Origin: Acidobacteriota bacterium
GTDB lineage: Bacteria; Acidobacteriota; Terriglobia; Terriglobales; Acidobacteriaceae
Assembly (NCBI GenBank): GCA_021816455.1
Contig: JAKAXU010000009.1
Location: forward strand, 21,995-85,994
Direction: 5' to 3'
DNA length: 64,000 nucleotides
In this document: in pieces, positions 59,653 through 64,000 of the stretch
Position numbering within the stretch: the first letter of the stretch is position 1
Layout of the letters: each line of letters opens with the position of its first letter
Made by a program: the position numbers and the translations under genes
The notes under the pieces: model-generated
Databases searched by the model: none
The model's input: the letters and a program-made list of their open reading frames with translations, nothing else
Told to the model about the DNA's origin: nothing

Positions 59653-61359
59653 ATGGTTTCTCTTCGCACACTCGCCTTTGCCTCCGCGCTCGCAGCAATT
59701 GCTTCGCCTATGCGCGCACAGCAGGCTCCTGTCAGCACGGCAAACGTTCCCTACGACATCGTCATTGAAAACGGCCATATCCTCGACGGCACCGGCTCGC
59801 CCTGGTACGCGGCCCAGATCGGCATCCGCAACGGAAAGATCGCCGCCATCGGCAAGCTCGACGGTCAGCCGCGCAAACAAACCATCGACGCCGCGGGCCA
59901 GGTGGTCGCGCCGGGATTCATCGACATGCTCGGCCAGTCCGAACTGACCCTGCTCGTCGATCCTCGCGCTCCCTCGAAAATATTTCAGGGCATCACGACC
60001 GAGATCACCGGGGAAGGAGACTCCGTCGCCCCGCTCAACGCCACCCTCATCGCAGACAACCAGAGCGATTACCAGCACCTGCACATCACCCCGGACTGGA
60101 CCACGCTCGGCCAGTACTTCGCTCGCCTCGAACGTCAGGGTATCGGCATCAACTTTGCCACGTACGTTGGAGAAACCGGCATCCGGCGCATCGTCCTTGG
60201 AGAAGGCGACGTGCAGCCCACGCCCGCGCAACTGGACCAGATGCGCGCGCTGGTCCGTCAGGCCATGCTCGACGGAGCGATGGGCCTGTCCACCTCGCTG
60301 CAATACGCTCCCGCGCCCTATGCCAAGACCGCCGAGATCGCCGCACTGGCCACTGTCGCCGCGCAGTACGGCGGCATCTACGCCACGCATGTTCGCTCGG
60401 AGAGTGATGAGATTCTCTCCGCGCTCGATGAAGCCGCAGCCATCGGACGTCAGGCGCACGCCTCGGTCGAAATCTGGCATCTCAAGGCCGCTGGACACAC
60501 CAACTGGGGACGCATGCCCGAGATCGTCGTTCGCATCGATCAGTTCCGGGCGCAGGGTCTCGACATCGCCGCCGACACCTATGCCTACACCGCCTGGGGC
60601 AATCCGCTCTCGGCTTTCATTCCGCCCTGGGCGCATGCCGGAGGCGTCGATGCTCTTCTGGCACGGCTTCAGGATCCCGCCACACGCTCCCGCATCCGCG
60701 CCGACATGCTCCAGACCCACTCCAACTGGGACAACGAATGGCACGAGATCTCCGGACCGCAGGATGTTCTCATCACCGACGTCCATAACCCAGCGCTCAA
60801 GCCGCTGCTCGGTCAGCGTCTCTCACAGATCGCCGCCCAATGGAAGGAAGACCCCATCGACGCGCTCTGCGATCTGTTGGTGAAGGATCATGCAGGCACC
60901 GAGGTCGCCGTCTTTGCCATGAGCGAGCCGGATGTCGAACTGGCGCTCAAGCAGCCCTGGGTCTCCATCGACAACGATGCCGGCAGCGTCTCGCCCGACG
61001 GTCTGCTCGGCCAGCAACACACCCATCCGCGCGCCTACGGAACCTTCCCGCGCATCCTGCGCAAATACGTTCGCGAGGATCACCTGCTCACGCTGCCCGA
61101 CGCCATCCGCAAATTCTCCGCGCTGCCCGCCGAACGGCTTCATCTGGGAGATCGCGGCGTTCTGAAGCTGGGCCTGGCCGCCGACATTGTCGTCTTCGAC
61201 CCGGCCACGATTCAGGATCGAGCCACCTACGAAAACCCCAACCAGCTTTCCACCGGCATGGATTATGTTCTCGTCAACGGTATCCCCGTCATCGCTCACG
61301 GCCGGATGACCGGCGCGCTGCCCGGCAAAGTTCTCCGCGGACCAGGCTATCGCCCCTGA
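59653..61359 (+). CDS. N-acyl-D-amino-acid deacylase (D-aminoacylase), secreted
   Basis: Signal peptide; IVIENGHILDGTGSPWYAAQIGIRNGKIAAIG; APGFIDMLGQSEL; YATHVRSES. Confidence 0.93.
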   Translation: MVSLRTLAFASALAAIASPMRAQQAPVSTANVPYDIVIENGHILDGTGSPWYAAQIGIRNGKIAAIGKLDGQPRKQTIDAAGQVVAPGFIDMLGQSELTLLVDPRAPSKIFQGITTEITGEGDSVAPLNATLIADNQSDYQHLHITPDWTTLGQYFARLERQGIGINFATYVGETGIRRIVLGEGDVQPTPAQLDQMRALVRQAMLDGAMGLSTSLQYAPAPYAKTAEIAALATVAAQYGGIYATHVRSESDEILSALDEAAAIGRQAHASVEIWHLKAAGHTNWGRMPEIVVRIDQFRAQGLDIAADTYAYTAWGNPLSAFIPPWAHAGGVDALLARLQDPATRSRIRADMLQTHSNWDNEWHEISGPQDVLITDVHNPALKPLLGQRLSQIAAQWKEDPIDALCDLLVKDHAGTEVAVFAMSEPDVELALKQPWVSIDNDAGSVSPDGLLGQQHTHPRAYGTFPRILRKYVREDHLLTLPDAIRKFSALPAERLHLGDRGVLKLGLAADIVVFDPATIQDRATYENPNQLSTGMDYVLVNGIPVIAHGRMTGALPGKVLRGPGYRP

Positions 61360-61377
61360 ACGCGCATCCGCTCACGC

Positions 61378-63735
61378 CTAATCGTTCCGCATTGACGCTT
61401 GCTCTTCCCTCTTCTGTTGCTTGCGCAGATACATTGCCATATCCGCCACACGCTGCAGCTCGTCCTTGTCCATACTGTCTTCCGGCGCCACCGCCAACCC
61501 GATGCTTGCCGAGCCGCGCATTCGGTATCCATCCAACTCAAACTCGCTGGCGAAACATCGCTCCAGTCGCTGCGCCACTTCCTCCACATCCTGGCGGCTC
61601 TTCACACCCTGAATCAGCGCAATGAACTCATCTCCGCCGATACGCGCCAGCATGTCTTTGCCACGCATTTGCCCTTTCATGCGCTTCGCCACCTGCTGCA
61701 GATATATGTCGCCTACGCGATGCCCATACTGATCGTTCACTTCCTTGAATCGATCCAGATCCACGTAAATCAGTCCCAGATTGCCACCTTGTTCTGCAAT
61801 CTTCTCCAGCAGCTCCGTCACTCGCCGCTCAAAGCTGAATCGATTCGGAATGTCCGTCAACAGGTCATATTCCGAACGATGGCGCAGTTCCTGGCTCAGT
61901 CGCTGCGTTGTGATTGCAAGCTCAACGAGCCGCGCGCCCGCCCGCAGTGCCTCTCGCATCTCCTCCGGGTCCGTGATGTGGAAGGCATGCGACAGATGCA
62001 GCGCGCCCAGCCGCTCGCCGTCCGGTCCCAGCAGCGGCTCGGAAGCGATCGACATCTTCCCCGGCCTCTGCGTGCGCGCGCCTGGCTCCCATCGTTGCTC
62101 CAGCTCAATCCAGCAATGCGCTCCATGCAGCCGAAATGATACCAGCCCCACAATTGCGTCCAGAATTGCGCTGACCGGCTGGGCACGGCTGATCATCTCC
62201 AGAATCTCTCCGCGCCGTTGTTCGTAAAGGGCAAACCGTCTCTGAATCGCAGTCTCTTCGCTGCTCTTCTCCTTCAGCACCCGCGTCTGCTGCCTCACTT
62301 TGCGTTCCAGCAGGACCACCCAGGCCGCCGATGCCAGCATCAACAGCCCTAATCCGCCAATCACCCCCATCAGTCGCTGTAATGTCCACCACGACGGCAA
62401 TTCCATCAACGTCACGTCGCGCGGAGAACGCATCCGAAGATCGAACCACAACTTATCGCGCCAGTGGTTCCCATTCTCCACAATGCAGATTCCCGTCACG
62501 CGCACCAGACTGCCCACCTCAATCTTCTGGCTACTTTTCGCATGACCGTCGCTTCCACCTCCGGCGTCGGCCGAATTTGCCCGCATCGTCGCGGAGAATA
62601 GATGGCTGCCCGTGCGCAACACATACATCGTCATCCGCGCATCCTTCACCTCCGCCACGACGTAGCCTTCCATCGAAACCAGATCGAACGCGTAACGACC
62701 CGCAGCCGCATCGTCCCAGTGAATCGCCTTCGGCTGCACGGCACCCTGATCCACAGAATCCGCCGCGCGCCGCAGTTGCCCGTCGATCAGCCGCAGCGAC
62801 CTCTGTTCCGCTTGTGGAAACCCAGTCACCTCTACCGCATCTCCCGCATGCAATGGCTGCCGCGAATGCGTCAATACCAGCAACGAGTCGTCACCCTTCT
62901 GCAACACCGCTAAAGTGCCTGGTTCAAAATATGTCAGCGTTCCTTGCAGCCGGATGCGTTGGCTCTTGTTTGTCTCCTGATATCCAAACCCTGCCTCGGA
63001 AATTGGCGTCCGCGGCGCCTCCCACACGCTGCGGAGTGGCCGATGCAACACCGTCACCTGATCCGGAGATCCCACATCGATCCAGACTCCGGCCAACTCC
63101 ATTTTGCTGTCGAAGTCTCCGCTTACTGTCCCGTTCACGCGAATGTCCGCTCCCAACAGCGCATCCCGCGCATTCGCATCCTCATGCAGAATCGTCACCT
63201 CGATCGTTCCACCCTGTATCTGCAACTCCAGGCGCAATCCGGGATTTGGCTCTTCCATGTCGTACTCCGCGGCCAACACCCGTCCCGTCACCGTCACATA
63301 TCGGCAGTCCAGCCGCGCATGCATCAGGTCGCTGAAGCTCGTAGACACGGGCTGCGGCAACTGGCCGTGGCTCAGCAGCTTCACAGATTTCCCTGTCACG
63401 GTCGGTCGAAAACTCGCCGCCGTCTCGCCGATCACCTGGACACGATCCCCGGGCCGCAGCCCGATATTCTTCGCAAAAGTTACATACAGTCCGATCCCGC
63501 CATCGATAAGAAACAACGAAGAATCGCTCGGACGCACATAGGTCACCGTCCCGGTGATCTCCACCGGCAGATGCTGAGCCGCCTCTGCATTGCTCAAAGC
63601 CGTGACCTGCTCCAGCCGCATCAGAGGCGCTGGCGCGGCAAAGCAACGCGGCGCGCACGCCGTCGTCGCCAGCACCACTGCCAGCGTCAGCGGCAAAGAT
63701 CGCGCACTCACTCTGCCTTCACTCGATGCCTTCAT
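61378..63735 (-). CDS. Membrane diguanylate cyclase with repeated OB-fold-like extracytoplasmic sensor and GAF-like domain
   Basis: RGKDMLARIGGDEF (I-site RxxD plus GGDEF); TM WTLQRLMGVIGGLGLLMLASAAWVVLLERKV; repeated ITGTVTYV/VTGRVL/LQGTLTYF/MEGYVV segments. Confidence 0.9.
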   Translation of the reverse strand: MKASSEGRVSARSLPLTLAVVLATTACAPRCFAAPAPLMRLEQVTALSNAEAAQHLPVEITGTVTYVRPSDSSLFLIDGGIGLYVTFAKNIGLRPGDRVQVIGETAASFRPTVTGKSVKLLSHGQLPQPVSTSFSDLMHARLDCRYVTVTGRVLAAEYDMEEPNPGLRLELQIQGGTIEVTILHEDANARDALLGADIRVNGTVSGDFDSKMELAGVWIDVGSPDQVTVLHRPLRSVWEAPRTPISEAGFGYQETNKSQRIRLQGTLTYFEPGTLAVLQKGDDSLLVLTHSRQPLHAGDAVEVTGFPQAEQRSLRLIDGQLRRAADSVDQGAVQPKAIHWDDAAAGRYAFDLVSMEGYVVAEVKDARMTMYVLRTGSHLFSATMRANSADAGGGSDGHAKSSQKIEVGSLVRVTGICIVENGNHWRDKLWFDLRMRSPRDVTLMELPSWWTLQRLMGVIGGLGLLMLASAAWVVLLERKVRQQTRVLKEKSSEETAIQRRFALYEQRRGEILEMISRAQPVSAILDAIVGLVSFRLHGAHCWIELEQRWEPGARTQRPGKMSIASEPLLGPDGERLGALHLSHAFHITDPEEMREALRAGARLVELAITTQRLSQELRHRSEYDLLTDIPNRFSFERRVTELLEKIAEQGGNLGLIYVDLDRFKEVNDQYGHRVGDIYLQQVAKRMKGQMRGKDMLARIGGDEFIALIQGVKSRQDVEEVAQRLERCFASEFELDGYRMRGSASIGLAVAPEDSMDKDELQRVADMAMYLRKQQKREEQASMRND

Positions 63736-64000
63736 CCCGACCCATCATTCCTACTCAGAGCACCAGCGTACATCGGTTCATCTGCTTGCTGCCTGCACCA
63801 TGATTCCTTATCGGCAAAATTTCAGCGATACCATGCAATATGCCTGATGCCTGCCCCTTCGGAAACATCTTAACCTGCATATCTCACACGCCGCGTGTTA
63901 AAGGGTAGAGTCTGCGGGCAAAAATATAGCTGGAAAGGCCGTCATTTCTGTGGCATAACTACGTTGACGAAGCGTGTTATGGCTGCGGAAAGGGCGGCCT

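Noticed and set aside
63737-64000. Possible start of another plus-strand gene (TTGACG... ATG GCT GCG GAA AGG at 63979)
   Set aside because: Only seven codons remain in the window and no SD is clear; insufficient support.
1-64000. CRISPR arrays, tRNA/rRNA genes, IS elements, prophage, BGC or defence islands
   Set aside because: No repeat-spacer periodicity, cloverleaf, transposase, integrase, phage structural or defence-type ORFs seen by eye; a tRNAscan/ISEScan run would be needed to be certain.

Overview
High-GC chromosomal window, most likely from an Acidobacteriota (Terriglobia-like) genome; the taxonomy is inferred from gene content. About 45 protein genes are supported. No rRNA, tRNA, CRISPR array, IS element or prophage was recognised. 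Main blocks: prfA-prmC; a zinc alcohol dehydrogenase; a compact histidine operon on the minus strand (hisI-hisG-[hisD::hisC fusion]-hisB-hisH-hisF-hisA); an RND efflux pair; a VUT/queuosine-precursor transporter; hslV-hslU-TonB-dependent receptor; a TonB/ExbB/ExbD/ExbD/TPR operon; yajC-secD-secF; an FmdE-like protein; gatC-gatA; an M14 carboxypeptidase; GT39-like proteins; a three-domain GH18/NodB/GT2 protein; ndh-serS-(membrane protein)-lolA-like; a large IPT/TIG surface protein with a degenerate matrixin-like motif; trxB; yggS; yggU; an SSS symporter; DUF503; a D-aminoacylase; and a GGDEF protein with an OB-fold-like sensor region. The strongest finding is unannotated. Upstream of hisI there is a complete transcription-attenuation module: a perfect TTGACA -35 box, an almost leaderless 25-codon ORF with 6 His codons (MSRSFHPDPHHTHGHFMLAGRHDLS*), an antiterminator arm inside that ORF, and a 9-bp GC-rich terminator followed by a U tract. 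It controls an operon that also carries an in-frame HisD-HisC fusion and lacks hisE.
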